DNA of 41,117 bases from Zwartia sp. (GCA_030653405.1 JAURZO010000069.1:1-41117), one strand, 5' to 3'. Shown: positions 1 through 8,161, counted from the stretch's first letter. Numbers and translations are program-made. The notes: generated by a model not told the origin, from the letters alone.

Positions 1-6
1 GACCTG

Positions 7-438
7 ATGGTCGTGCTGTTTATTTTTGTTCTCGGCTTTTTATCGCTGTTTGCTGATGTGCAAGCGCAGAGTCCTTCGGCTTTGCCGATCAAAAAACTTA
101 GCGCAGGTATGCACATCATTCACGCAGAAATTGCTGCCACCCCGGAGTCTCGCACAACGGGCCTGATGTACCGTAAATCTCTCGCGCCCAATCATGGCAT
201 GTTGTTTGTCTTTGAGCAGGCAAATGTTCAGTGCTTTTGGATGCGCAATACCTTTGTCCCCTTGTCGATCGCCTTTTTACTCGAGGATGGCACGATCACA
301 AATATCGCCGATATGGCGCCGCAAAGCGATCAATCTCACTGCTCGTCTAAACCCGTCAGATTCGCGCTTGAAATGGAGCAAGGCTGGTTTGCGAAACGCG
401 GTATTACTGCCGACAAAAAAATACTCGGCCTGCAATAG
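7..438 (+). CDS. DUF192 family exported protein (N-terminus possibly cut by window edge)
   Basis: This is a small DUF192-family protein of 143 residues as read. The family hallmarks are visible: TTGLMYRKSLAPNHGMLFVF near residues 50-70, then CFWMRNTFVPLSIAFL and a C-terminal segment with ALEMEQGWFAKRGI. Biochemical function is unknown for the family. A hydrophobic stretch from residue 2 to about 15 followed by DVQAQS looks like a signal peptide with cleavage after VQA, so the product is probably periplasmic. The first ATG is followed directly by hydrophobic residues with no basic n-region, and the frame is open to base 1, so the real start may lie outside the window. The gene faces the thiolase gene, with two hairpins between them. 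Confidence 0.85.
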   Translation: MVVLFIFVLGFLSLFADVQAQSPSALPIKKLSAGMHIIHAEIAATPESRTTGLMYRKSLAPNHGMLFVFEQANVQCFWMRNTFVPLSIAFLLEDGTITNIADMAPQSDQSHCSSKPVRFALEMEQGWFAKRGITADKKILGLQ

Positions 439-476
439 ACCGAGTATGTTTCGCGCGAGCAAACACTCGCGCGAAA
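421..476. terminator. Two consecutive perfect inverted repeats between convergent genes
   Basis: ATACTCGG at 421-428 pairs with CCGAGTAT at 440-447, enclosing the stop codon of the DUF192 gene. Directly after it, TTTCGCGCGAG at 449-459 pairs with CTCGCGCGAAA at 466-476, an 11-bp stem with a 6-nt loop. Neither hairpin has a classical T-tract, but the position between two convergent genes suits a two-way transcription end. Confidence 0.6.
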
Positions 477-499
477 TCACCTGACGAGCCCGCCTGAAT

Positions 500-1705
500 T
501 TAGACGCGTTCGATCACCATTGCGATACCCTGCCCCACGCCAATGCACATCGTGCAAAGCGCATAACGACCGCCTGTGACTTCAAGTTGATGCAACGCCG
601 TCATTACTAAGCGCGCGCCACTCGCACCCAGAGGATGTCCGAGTGCAATTGCACCCCCATTCGGATTCACACGAGGGTCATTGTCGGCCACACCCAGCAT
701 CCGCAACACGGCAAGTCCCTGAGCCGCGAAGGCCTCGTTAAGCTCGATGACATCCATCTGAGCCATGGTGAGCCCAGCCATTGCCAACACTTTCTGAGAT
801 GCCGGCGCTGGACCAATGCCCATAATGCGCGGCTCGACGCCAGCCGTAGCCATCGCGACCACGCGTGCGCGAGGCTTTAAGCCATGACGCGAGGCCGCCT
901 GTTCATGCGCGATCAACATCGCGACAGCGCCATCATTGACGCCAGAGGCGTTACCCGCAGTCACTGAGCCGCCTTCACGCACCACACCCTTAAGCTTAGT
1001 GAGAGACTCAAGGCTTGTTTGACGGGGATGCTCGTCCTGATCGAAGATCAGGGCATCGCCCTTTTTCTGCGGAATATGGACTGGAATAATTTCTTCTTTG
1101 AAATAGCCGTTCTTTTGCGCCGCCGCTGTTTTTTCCTGGCTCGACATCGCAAAAAGATCCTGATCCGCCCGAGAAATTCCAAACTGATCTGCCACGTTTT
1201 CAGCTGTTTCAGGCATTGAGTCCACACCGTACTTGGCCTTCATCAACTTATTGACAAAACGCCATCCAATGGTGGTGTCGTAGATTGATGCGCTGCGCGA
1301 AAACGCAGAGTCAGCCTTACCCATGACAAACGGCGCACGTGTCATGCTTTCAACTCCCCCAGCCAGCATAAGGGAAGCATCGCCGGCACGAATCGCGCGC
1401 GCAGCCGTACCAATGGCGTCCATACCCGAGCCACACAGGCGATTAATGGTGCCGCCGGGGACCACATCAGGTAGACCCGCAAGCAGAACAGCCATACGCG
1501 CCACGTTGCGATTGTCTTCGCCCGCTTGATTGGCACAGCCCATCAAAGCATCGTCGAGCTCCTCCCACTTGACACCTGTATTACGCTGCGCCAAAGCACG
1601 CACTGGAATCGCTGCGAGGTCATCGGTTCGGACAGAGGCGAGCGCGCCTGCATAACGACCGAAAGGAGTGCGAATTGCATCGCAAATATACGCATTTTTA
1701 TCCAT
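500..1705 (-). CDS. Acetyl-CoA acyltransferase (thiolase), 3-oxoadipyl-CoA thiolase-like
   Basis: This is a full-length degradative thiolase of 401 residues. The acylated nucleophile is Cys91 in NRLCGSGMDA; the C-terminal catalytic pair is His357 in GHPLGASGAR and Cys387 in CTMCIGVGQG. The segment CANQAGEDNRNVARMA (57-72) is typical of the PcaF/PaaJ group, which cleaves 3-oxoadipyl-CoA to succinyl-CoA and acetyl-CoA, but the neighbourhood has no other protocatechuate or phenylacetate gene, so a general beta-ketothiolase role in fatty-acid or amino-acid breakdown is equally possible. It stands alone, separated from sodB upstream by a terminator, so it must have its own promoter in the roughly 65 bases before its ATG. 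The Shine-Dalgarno region (GTGAGTCGTC) is weak. Confidence 0.93.
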   Translation of the reverse strand: MDKNAYICDAIRTPFGRYAGALASVRTDDLAAIPVRALAQRNTGVKWEELDDALMGCANQAGEDNRNVARMAVLLAGLPDVVPGGTINRLCGSGMDAIGTAARAIRAGDASLMLAGGVESMTRAPFVMGKADSAFSRSASIYDTTIGWRFVNKLMKAKYGVDSMPETAENVADQFGISRADQDLFAMSSQEKTAAAQKNGYFKEEIIPVHIPQKKGDALIFDQDEHPRQTSLESLTKLKGVVREGGSVTAGNASGVNDGAVAMLIAHEQAASRHGLKPRARVVAMATAGVEPRIMGIGPAPASQKVLAMAGLTMAQMDVIELNEAFAAQGLAVLRMLGVADNDPRVNPNGGAIALGHPLGASGARLVMTALHQLEVTGGRYALCTMCIGVGQGIAMVIERV

Positions 1706-1771
1706 GACGACTCACTGTAAAAATATTGAAAGAATATTGCCGAAATCTTAGCGCAAATTGGCCCGCATAAA

Positions 1772-1798
1772 AAAAGCTGATCACTAGGATCAGCTTTT
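1772..1798 (-). terminator. Rho-independent terminator of sodB
   Basis: AAAAGCTGATC (1772-1782) and GATCAGCTTTT (1788-1798) form an 11-bp stem around a 5-nt loop. Read on the minus strand the stem runs into a T-rich tract, so it ends sodB transcription. The A-rich left flank also gives it some two-way character. Confidence 0.85.
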
Positions 1799-1840
1799 AT
1801 CTACACAACCAGCCTTGGGCTTGTTGAAAGCCCTCAGTCA

Positions 1841-2419
1841 TTAGCCGAAATTCTTAGCTGCAAATGACCAGTTAGCGAGATTCCAGAAACTCTCCAAATA
1901 CTTGGGACGAGCATTACGGAAATCGATGTAATAAGCGTGTTCCCAGACATCACAGGTCAACAATGGAACGTCAGCTGTGGTCAACGGTGTGCCGGCATTG
2001 CTCGTGTTGACGATATCCAGCGAACCATCTGGCTTTTTAACGAGCCACGTCCAGCCTGAGCCAAAATTACCCGCCGCTGATTTGTTGAATGCTTCTTTGA
2101 ATGCAGCAACACTGCCCCATTTAGCATTGATCGCCTCGGCAAGCTTGCCTGTTGGCTCTCCGCCCGCATTGGGTGCCATGCTGTTCCAGTAGAACGTGTG
2201 GTTCCAAACCTGTGCGGCGTTGTTAAAAACGCCACCGGTGGACTTCTTGACGATTTCCTCTAGTGAGGCGGACTCGAACTCGGTACCGGGAATCAGATTA
2301 TTCAAGTTGGTCACATACGTCTGGTGATGCTTACCGTAGTGGAACTCGAGTGTTTCTTTGGAAATGGTGGGTGCCAAAGCATCCATTGCATAAGGCAAAG
2401 CAGGAAGAGTGTGGGCCAT
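1841..2419 (-). CDS. sodB: Superoxide dismutase [Fe]
   Basis: The product converts superoxide to hydrogen peroxide and oxygen in the cytoplasm. It is 192 residues from the chosen start, the usual length for SodB. The four metal ligands fall where expected: His27, His74, Asp157 and His161 (in DVWEHAYY). FNNAAQVWNHTFYW and the overall spacing match the iron rather than manganese type. The reading frame stays open for 11 more codons upstream to an ATG at 2452, but the ATG at 2419 gives the family N-terminus MAHTLPALPYAMDAL and has AAGAGGA a few bases ahead. A possible -10 (TACAAT, minus strand, 2464-2469) lies about 45 bases upstream. It ends at a strong terminator. Confidence 0.97.
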   Translation of the reverse strand: MAHTLPALPYAMDALAPTISKETLEFHYGKHHQTYVTNLNNLIPGTEFESASLEEIVKKSTGGVFNNAAQVWNHTFYWNSMAPNAGGEPTGKLAEAINAKWGSVAAFKEAFNKSAAGNFGSGWTWLVKKPDGSLDIVNTSNAGTPLTTADVPLLTCDVWEHAYYIDFRNARPKYLESFWNLANWSFAAKNFG

Positions 2420-2531
2420 TATTGAAAGTCCTCTTGAATGTGGGTAAAACAAATCGATTGCCTATTGTATCGGACGCCCTGCTCTCATGGCTACATCCCC
2501 TTTTTAGGCAAGGGTTAAGTAGATAGAGGGC

Positions 2532-3881
2532 TTATTTGACCTGATCAACCTTCACAACGGCGCCGCCCGAAGCCAAGCGCAGACTCAAGGGCTGGCCCAC
2601 GCTCAAAACGTGACTAGACTTTACGATCTCGCCGTCTTGTGTCCGCACGATTGCATAGCCGCGACTGAGCGTTTGTTCTGGACTGAGGGCTCGCAACTGG
2701 GCCTTGAGTCCAGTTAAGCGGACCACGCGCTGTTCAAGTAATCTGCGTTGGCTCGACATCAGTATCTGGCTGGCGCGTTGCACACGCATGCTTTGATGAC
2801 TGAACTCAGGTAACTGGCTTCGCAAACGCGTCAGTGCGCTGTCGGCTCTCCTCAGTCGCTGTTGATCACTCCGCTGGAACGCGGCACGTAACCTGAATAC
2901 AAGACCGCGGAGTCGTTCTGATTGGTGCGACAAGCGTTGAGTGGGTGAAACGAGACTCGCGGAGACACGATCCACCCGCTGTGACAATTGATCTAACTTG
3001 CGCCGCATCGACAACACTAATCGTTCGGTAGCCCTAAGCGTTTTGTCCAGTAGCTCTATGCGCGCCGTGCAGACGAGCTCTGCTGCGGCAGTTGGCGTAG
3101 GTGCACGCAAATCCGCAACAAAATCCGCAATAGTAAAGTCAGTCTCATGTCCGACACCGGACACCACGGGAATCACACTCGCTGAAATATCGCGGGCTAG
3201 GGCTTCATCGTTAAAACTCCAAAGATCCTCGATACTCCCGCCACCCCTGACCAATAAAAGCGTGTCTACTTCTTGTCGTTCATTCGCAATGGCAAGGGCT
3301 TGCCTCAACTGCAGGGCAGAATCCGCACCCTGAACCATGGCAGGATAGATCACTACCGGGACATGGGGTGCGCGTCGTTCAAGCGCCGTCAACACATCAC
3401 GCAACGCAGCGGCGCTCAAAGAAGTAATCACACCGATCGCACGAGGATGCGTCGTGATGTCACGCTTGTTTTCCTGATCAAAGAGACCTTCTGAAGCAAG
3501 CTTGCTTTTGAGAGCCAAAAAAGCCTCGAAAAGGGAACCCAAGCCCGCCCTTCTTAACTGATCGACCTGAATCTGATACTCACCCCGTGCCTCATACAAG
3601 GTGACGCGCCCCTTAATTTCTACGGAGTCGCCTGATTTGGGGATGAACCCAACCGCCAGGGCACGACTACGGAACATCACTGCCCTCACGGAGGCACCAT
3701 TATCCTTTAACGTGAAGTACCAATGACCAGATGCAGCGGGTGTGAAGTTGGAGACTTCGCCGCGGACCCAGCAAACATCAAAGCTGTCCTCTAAGAGTCT
3801 TGCGACAGCCTGATTAAGCTCGGATACCGTCAAGATATCCCGCGTCAATGCTGGCTTTATTGGTTGATCACTAAGTGTCAT
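2532..3881 (-). CDS. xseA: Exodeoxyribonuclease VII large subunit
   Basis: This is the large subunit of exonuclease VII, which degrades single-stranded DNA together with the small XseB subunits; xseB is not in this window. An N-terminal OB-fold nucleic-acid-binding domain starts at ILTVSELNQ and contains VRGEVSNF. The catalytic core carries RGGGSIEDLWSFNDE and GVGHETDFTIADFVAD, and the C-terminal half is arginine-rich and helical, as expected for the coiled-coil region. Length from the chosen ATG is 449 residues. An upstream in-frame GTG at 3908 would add nine residues; neither start has a convincing Shine-Dalgarno, and the ATG agrees better with family N-termini. The gene diverges from exbB across an AT-rich gap. 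Confidence 0.96.
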   Translation of the reverse strand: MTLSDQPIKPALTRDILTVSELNQAVARLLEDSFDVCWVRGEVSNFTPAASGHWYFTLKDNGASVRAVMFRSRALAVGFIPKSGDSVEIKGRVTLYEARGEYQIQVDQLRRAGLGSLFEAFLALKSKLASEGLFDQENKRDITTHPRAIGVITSLSAAALRDVLTALERRAPHVPVVIYPAMVQGADSALQLRQALAIANERQEVDTLLLVRGGGSIEDLWSFNDEALARDISASVIPVVSGVGHETDFTIADFVADLRAPTPTAAAELVCTARIELLDKTLRATERLVLSMRRKLDQLSQRVDRVSASLVSPTQRLSHQSERLRGLVFRLRAAFQRSDQQRLRRADSALTRLRSQLPEFSHQSMRVQRASQILMSSQRRLLEQRVVRLTGLKAQLRALSPEQTLSRGYAIVRTQDGEIVKSSHVLSVGQPLSLRLASGGAVVKVDQVK

Positions 3882-3900
3882 AAGGTTTATATATCGAAAA

Positions 3901-4121
3901 TTGTCCACAAACGCATTGAAATTGGATTAAGTCATTGTGACAGTTAGATTAATTGTTTTTCTTATCAATCTTAATGAAATAAATTATTTAACTCATTGTT
4001 TTAATTGAAAAAGTTTAATAGAGCATAGAATTTGCTCATTTATTAAGCAATCACCCCAAAGCCCCCATTTTCCTTCATTTCTGAAGATGCGCACAGAATT
4101 ATCCACAAGTTCTGTGGATAG
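3901..4121. promoter_or_regulatory. AT-rich divergent intergenic region with a DnaA-box pair
   Basis: The xseA-exbB gap holds a perfect DnaA-box consensus TTATCCACA at 4099-4107 facing an inverted near-match TGTGGATAG at 4113-4121, and a third near-match TTGTCCACA at 3901-3909. Between them, roughly 3925-4035 is very AT-rich. A candidate sigma-70 element reading toward exbB is TTGAAA (4005-4010) with TAGAAT (4026-4031), though its 15-bp spacer is short. The boxes may reflect DnaA control of a promoter or DnaA titration; no replication genes are nearby. Confidence 0.45.
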
Positions 4122-4201
4122 CTTTCAACGCTGCGGCAACTTGCCAAGTACGAGGTTGCGCCCGTACCATTCGAGCATCAATGAATATAAGAGGTTCCGC
4201 T

Positions 4202-4792
4202 TTGCAATCAATTGTTATTCAGGCGGGCTGGCCAATCTGGCCCCTAATCGCGCTCTCCATTTTCGGACTGGCCATTGTGATTGAGCGAACCTTGAGCCTC
4301 ACCACAAGACGCATTGCCCCACAAGAGCTTCCTGCTCAGGTGATTCAAATGGTCAGGGCTCAAGCAGATCAACCAGAGGCGATTGAAAAACTTGCTGCGT
4401 CATCTCCTCTTGGTCAAATCCTTGCTGAGCTATTAAAAAACCGGCATTTGCCCGCTCCACAACAGCGTCTTGCCGTGGAGGATGCAGGGCGAGGCGTCGC
4501 ACACATTTTGCAACGTTACCTCCCTGCCTTGGCCACTGTCGGAAGCATCGCACCGCTGATGGGACTTTTTGGTACGGTGGTCGGTATGATTGAAATATTT
4601 GCCGCCTATCGTCCAGACGGCTCCGACCCGACTGAACTTGCTCGGGGAATCTCCATCGCGTTATACAACACTGGCTTTGGCATTTTGATTGCGATTCCTG
4701 CCGTGATCGCACATCGGCACTTCAAATCGCGCGTGGAGTCCCTGCTGCTGAAAATGGAACAAGCCACTCGTCATGTTGCGCAAAATATTTAA
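4202..4792 (+). CDS. exbB: MotA/TolQ/ExbB proton channel family protein
   Basis: ExbB forms the inner-membrane proton channel that, with ExbD and TonB, powers TonB-dependent outer-membrane receptors. The protein has a membrane segment right after the N-terminus (WPIWPLIALSIFGLAIVIE), a cytoplasmic stretch, and two further membrane segments around YLPALATVGSIAPLMGLFGT and SIALYNTGFGILIAIPAVIA, the classic three-segment layout. An in-frame ATG exists at 4181 but has no ribosome-binding site. The TTG chosen here is preceded by AAGAGG with seven bases between, and gives an N-terminus that enters the membrane segment directly. exbD follows after 12 bases. TolQ is the main alternative, but the short length and absence of other tol-pal genes favour ExbB. 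Confidence 0.9.
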   Translation: MQSIVIQAGWPIWPLIALSIFGLAIVIERTLSLTTRRIAPQELPAQVIQMVRAQADQPEAIEKLAASSPLGQILAELLKNRHLPAPQQRLAVEDAGRGVAHILQRYLPALATVGSIAPLMGLFGTVVGMIEIFAAYRPDGSDPTELARGISIALYNTGFGILIAIPAVIAHRHFKSRVESLLLKMEQATRHVAQNI

Positions 4793-4804
4793 CGGCTGCA
4801 CGCC

Positions 4805-5209
4805 ATGAACTTTCGCCCCTTCAATTCGGCTGACGATGCACCGGATATCAACCTGATTCCGTTGATCGATGTTCTGTTGGTGATCCTGATTTTTTTAGCG
4901 GCCACAACGACTTTCAGCAGAGAGCAACAGTTAAAAATTTCTTTACCCCAAGGCAGCGCAGAGCAATTGGTCATGCCCTCGCTTGAGATTGCAGTGAGCC
5001 AGGACGGGCGATTCGCTGTGGCGGGTGAGATCGTTCAAAAAGTCGATTTAGTCGCTCGGCTTAGAACGCTTGCGCAAACTCAACCTGAGACCGTGCTGGT
5101 GATCCGCGCGGATGCAATGGCGCCCCACCAATCCGTGATTCAGGCAATGCAGTCCGCGCAAGAGGCAGGATTCAGCAAAGTATCCTTTGCTATACAGGCG
5201 ACACAGTGA
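4805..5209 (+). CDS. exbD: Biopolymer transport protein ExbD
   Basis: ExbD is the partner of ExbB, with one membrane segment and a periplasmic domain. Its 134 residues show the short cytoplasmic N-terminus (MNFRPFNSADDAPDINLIPL), the essential membrane aspartate (Asp22 in LIDVLLVILIFLA) and a periplasmic domain from about residue 45. The gene sits 12 bases after exbB and its last codon overlaps the start of lpxK by four bases (GTGA), so all three are probably co-translated. No tonB gene is visible nearby. Confidence 0.93.
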   Translation: MNFRPFNSADDAPDINLIPLIDVLLVILIFLAATTTFSREQQLKISLPQGSAEQLVMPSLEIAVSQDGRFAVAGEIVQKVDLVARLRTLAQTQPETVLVIRADAMAPHQSVIQAMQSAQEAGFSKVSFAIQATQ

Positions 5210-6336
5210 GCTTCACGCGGGCTCGTGCGCGGCTTGACCTTTGGCTGAATCGGCAATGGCAAAAGCGTGGCCTGTGGTGCTGGCTGATGGCGCCTTTGTC
5301 CATGCTGTTTGCATTCGCGGTTTGGCTTCGGCGCAAACGACATTTCTTGCTGCATAAAAAGTCCATTACACACTCACCTCGGGTCTCGGTACCTATCCTG
5401 ATTGTCGGTAACATTTATGTTGGTGGAACGGGCAAAACACCTGTTGTCATCACCCTTGCCCGACAACTCAAAGCCTTGGGCTGGCATCCAGGCGTCATCA
5501 GTCGAGGCTATGGCACGGTCATCGGGACTCAGGCCGTGACTGGGCAAGGACACCCCGATGCCAGAATCGTTGGCGATGAACCCGCATTAATCGCTCGGGA
5601 GGCAGGCGTACCTATTTCTGTCCACCCGGATCGGTCACTTGCATGCCGCGCCTTGGTTGAAAAGTATCCGGATGTGGATTTGGTCATCGCAGATGACGGT
5701 CTGCAACACCTACGGCTACCCAGAGATGTGGAGCTTGTCGTTCAAGATGAGAGAGGATTTGGTAACGGCTGGGTACTGCCTGCAGGGCCATTGCGCGAAC
5801 CTATTTCAAGGCTGAGTACGGTTGATGCCATCATTACCCGCACTGCGCACCACTCTGCAGGGACGCTCAAGACAAAATCGGCCTCCCAACAAGCTGTTTT
5901 GTTGGCTGGCGGCTCATCTCAGCCAAAGGTTCCTCGTCGTGTTTCAATTTCTCTTAGAGTCTCAACGTTTCATCGCCTCATCGACCATGAAACCAAAGAT
6001 GTTCAAACTTTCCTGAATTTCGCCCAACAAGCCCGTATTGCAGCGGTTGCAGGGATCGCAACACCCTCAAAGTTTTTTGACACCTTACATCGTTTGGGTC
6101 TTAGACTTACACAAACGCACCCCCTTTCAGACCATTTTTCCTTTGAAACACAACCCTTTGGAACGATTGATGCTGACATCATCGTGATCACCGGCAAGGA
6201 CGCTGTGAAGTGTGGAAAGATCGCAGACCCTCGGATATGGGTTGCTGACATCGAGATGATTTTTTCTGATCCAGACTTTTTGCCTTGGCTTGATCATCAA
6301 CTTAAGGCTGCGCGCGCGCGCTTACATCGCGATTGA
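5206..6336 (+). CDS. lpxK: Tetraacyldisaccharide 4'-kinase
   Basis: LpxK phosphorylates the 4' position of the lipid A disaccharide precursor at the inner membrane. An N-terminal hydrophobic helix (about residues 24-41) anchors it, followed by the P-loop GGTGKTP at 73-79 and the catalytic DDGLQH motif in DLVIADDGLQHLRLP. The protein is 376 residues, about 30-40 longer than the common form; extra, poorly conserved sequence appears roughly between residues 215 and 255 (AHHSAGTLKTKSASQQ and following). Translation starts at GTG inside the exbD stop (GTGA overlap). It belongs to the envelope gene run ending with kdsB, which also serves lipopolysaccharide synthesis. Confidence 0.95.
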   Translation: MSFTRARARLDLWLNRQWQKRGLWCWLMAPLSMLFAFAVWLRRKRHFLLHKKSITHSPRVSVPILIVGNIYVGGTGKTPVVITLARQLKALGWHPGVISRGYGTVIGTQAVTGQGHPDARIVGDEPALIAREAGVPISVHPDRSLACRALVEKYPDVDLVIADDGLQHLRLPRDVELVVQDERGFGNGWVLPAGPLREPISRLSTVDAIITRTAHHSAGTLKTKSASQQAVLLAGGSSQPKVPRRVSISLRVSTFHRLIDHETKDVQTFLNFAQQARIAAVAGIATPSKFFDTLHRLGLRLTQTHPLSDHFSFETQPFGTIDADIIVITGKDAVKCGKIADPRIWVADIEMIFSDPDFLPWLDHQLKAARARLHRD

Positions 6337-6349
6337 TTACAATACACTT

Positions 6350-6541
6350 ATGCACACACGCCTTCTTGACCTCCTCGTTTGCCCTTTATGCAAGGGTCGT
6401 CTTTATCCCAATGCAGACCATTCTGAACTAGTCTGTCGCGGAGATCGTCTCGCCTTCCCTGTTCGAGATGGCGTTCCGGTGATGCTCGAAGCCGAGGCGC
6501 GCGTTTTGCCTGAGACCGAAGAGTTTCCGGAACCAACTTAA
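6350..6541 (+). CDS. Trm112/YcaR family small protein
   Basis: This is a 63-residue protein of the Trm112p-like (YcaR) family. CPLCKGRL near the N-terminus and CRGDRLAFPVRDGVPVMLEAEAR in the second half match the bacterial group, which normally sits between lpxK and kdsB, as here. Only the first cysteine pair is complete; the second half keeps one cysteine, as in many proteobacterial members, so zinc binding is uncertain. The ATG at 6350 gives the family N-terminus (MHTRLLDLLVCP); the frame is open further upstream into the end of lpxK but that part is not conserved. Function in bacteria is not settled. Confidence 0.9.
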   Translation: MHTRLLDLLVCPLCKGRLYPNADHSELVCRGDRLAFPVRDGVPVMLEAEARVLPETEEFPEPT

Positions 6542-6560
6542 GCCATTGCTTCAGCTCCCC

Positions 6561-7340
6561 ATGCAGCCGTTCATCGTCATTATCCCCGCACGTCAAGCCT
6601 CCACCAGACTGCCTGGAAAAATGCTGGCAGACATTGCTGGTGTGCCAATGGTGGTCAGGGTTGCACGTCGCGCGCTTGACTCTGGCGCCTCGGATACCTT
6701 CATTGCAACAGACGACCCAACGATTGCAGAGGTTGCGTCAAGTTTTGGGCTTAAAGCACTGATGACTAGCGCTGAACACCCATCCGGTACGGATCGGTTA
6801 ACTGAAGCTGTAAAAATACTTGGATTACCGGATCATGCAATTATCGTCAATGTTCAGGGCGATGAGCCCCTCATCGATCCTGCATTGATTCAGCGAGTTG
6901 CCGCACTTGCAGCATCTGACCCTGAAGCCGCGATCTCGACCTGTGCCGCGCCCATTGGGAATCCTCAGCATTTCTTTAATCCGAATGTCGTCAAAGTGGT
7001 CTGTGACAGGCGTGGTCATGCCCTCTATTTTTCTCGTGCACCGATCCCCTGGGACCGGGATGCGCAATCGGACGGTCGGCAAGTTCTCCCTGAGGGAACA
7101 CAGGCGCTTCACCATATTGGTCTATACGCTTACCGCGTGAGTTTTTTAAAAAAATTTCCCAATCTGTCGCGTGGCGTGCTTGAAAGCATCGAGTCACTTG
7201 AACAGTTGCGCGCGCTTGAACATGGCTACAAGATCGCTGTGCTAAAAACCTCTACTCATCCTGGTGCGGGCGTGGACACTCAAGAGGACCTTGACAGGGT
7301 ACGCCTGATTCTTGCGGGCAAAGAGCCTAAGTCAGGGTAA
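6561..7340 (+). CDS. kdsB: 3-deoxy-manno-octulosonate cytidylyltransferase
   Basis: KdsB activates Kdo with CTP to CMP-Kdo for addition to lipid A. The nucleotide-binding signature PARQASTRLPGK is at the N-terminus, TDDPTIAEVA and HPSGTDRLTEA follow, and NVQGDEPLI supplies the metal-binding aspartate. Ser-Arg-Ala-Pro-Ile-Pro (SRAPIPWDRD) and HHIGLYAYR are also conserved. With the ATG at 6561 the protein is 259 residues; a TTG five codons upstream is possible, and neither has a strong ribosome site. It lies 19 bases after the Trm112-like gene. Confidence 0.96.
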   Translation: MQPFIVIIPARQASTRLPGKMLADIAGVPMVVRVARRALDSGASDTFIATDDPTIAEVASSFGLKALMTSAEHPSGTDRLTEAVKILGLPDHAIIVNVQGDEPLIDPALIQRVAALAASDPEAAISTCAAPIGNPQHFFNPNVVKVVCDRRGHALYFSRAPIPWDRDAQSDGRQVLPEGTQALHHIGLYAYRVSFLKKFPNLSRGVLESIESLEQLRALEHGYKIAVLKTSTHPGAGVDTQEDLDRVRLILAGKEPKSG

Positions 7341-7421
7341 GCACCACACCAGCATGACCATGTCAACTGGTGCAATGCGGCATAATATTAGCAATCATCA
7401 CTTAAAGTAACGGGAGCTCAC

Positions 7422-8072
7422 ATGCGTCTTATACTGCTTGGTCCACCTGGCGCCGGCAAGGGCACGCAAGCGGCATTCATCACTGAGCACTTCGGAATCC
7501 CTCAGATTTCGACCGGTGACATGCTTCGCGCAGCCGTGAAGGCCGGAACGCCGCTTGGCGTTGCCGCCAAGAAAATCATGGACTCGGGCGGCTTGGTCTC
7601 AGACGACATCATCATCGGCTTAGTCAAAGATCGCCTCACACAAGCCGACTGCGATCGAGGCTATCTGTTTGATGGTTTTCCCAGAACGATTCCTCAAGCC
7701 GACGCGCTTAAACACGCCCATGTCGCGCTTGACTTTGTTGTTGAAATCGCAGTTCCTGAAGAAGACATCATCGATCGCATGAGCGGACGTCGCATCCATC
7801 CTGCCAGCGGCCGCAGTTACCATGTGCGCTTCAATCCACCTAGGGTTGCAGAAAGAGATGATGTAACAGGAGAACCTCTTGTGCAACGTGACGATGACAA
7901 AGAAGAAACCGTTCGTCACCGTTTAAAGGTCTATCGCGATCAGACGCGCCCGCTCATTGATTACTACTCATCCTGGGCCGATTCAGATAGCAAGGCGCCT
8001 CGTTATCGTAAAGTCGAAGGTCTTGGCTCTGTCGAGGACATCAAAGCAAAAATCTTTGCCGCGCTTAGTTAA
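7422..8072 (+). CDS. adk: Adenylate kinase
   Basis: This enzyme interconverts ATP and AMP with two ADP. The P-loop GPPGAGKG is at residues 7-14, DGFPRT marks the AMP-binding region, and the long-form LID domain (DRMSGRRIHPASGRSYH) carries no cysteines, so it is the non-zinc type usual in Gram-negatives. The length of 216 residues is typical. The ATG is preceded by a clear CGGGAG ribosome-binding site. The 81-base gap after kdsB contains an AT-rich CATAATATT that could be a -10 element, but I found no matching -35. Confidence 0.98.
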   Translation: MRLILLGPPGAGKGTQAAFITEHFGIPQISTGDMLRAAVKAGTPLGVAAKKIMDSGGLVSDDIIIGLVKDRLTQADCDRGYLFDGFPRTIPQADALKHAHVALDFVVEIAVPEEDIIDRMSGRRIHPASGRSYHVRFNPPRVAERDDVTGEPLVQRDDDKEETVRHRLKVYRDQTRPLIDYYSSWADSDSKAPRYRKVEGLGSVEDIKAKIFAALS

Positions 8073-8106
8073 CGCGCATTCTGTGAACACGCGCTCCAAA
8101 ATTAGG

Positions 8107-8161
8107 CTTGAAGCATGCGATTGAATCATGCGCTTGAATCACGCGCTTGCAGCATTCTGCG
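8107..8161 (+). repeat. Imperfect 13-bp tandem repeat, about four units
   Basis: Units CTTGAAGCATGCG (8107-8119), ATTGAATCATGCG (8120-8132), CTTGAATCACGCG (8133-8145) and a stretched CTTGCAGCATTCTGCG (8146-8161) run head to tail between adk and the SDR gene. I do not recognise a function. Confidence 0.7.

Noticed and set aside
3901..4121. Chromosomal replication origin
   Set aside because: Only three boxes are seen and none of the usual origin neighbours (dnaA, dnaN, rpmH, gidA, parAB) is present; kept only as a DnaA-box observation.
8107..8161. CRISPR array
   Set aside because: The units are 13 bp, adjoin without spacers, and no cas gene is present in the window.
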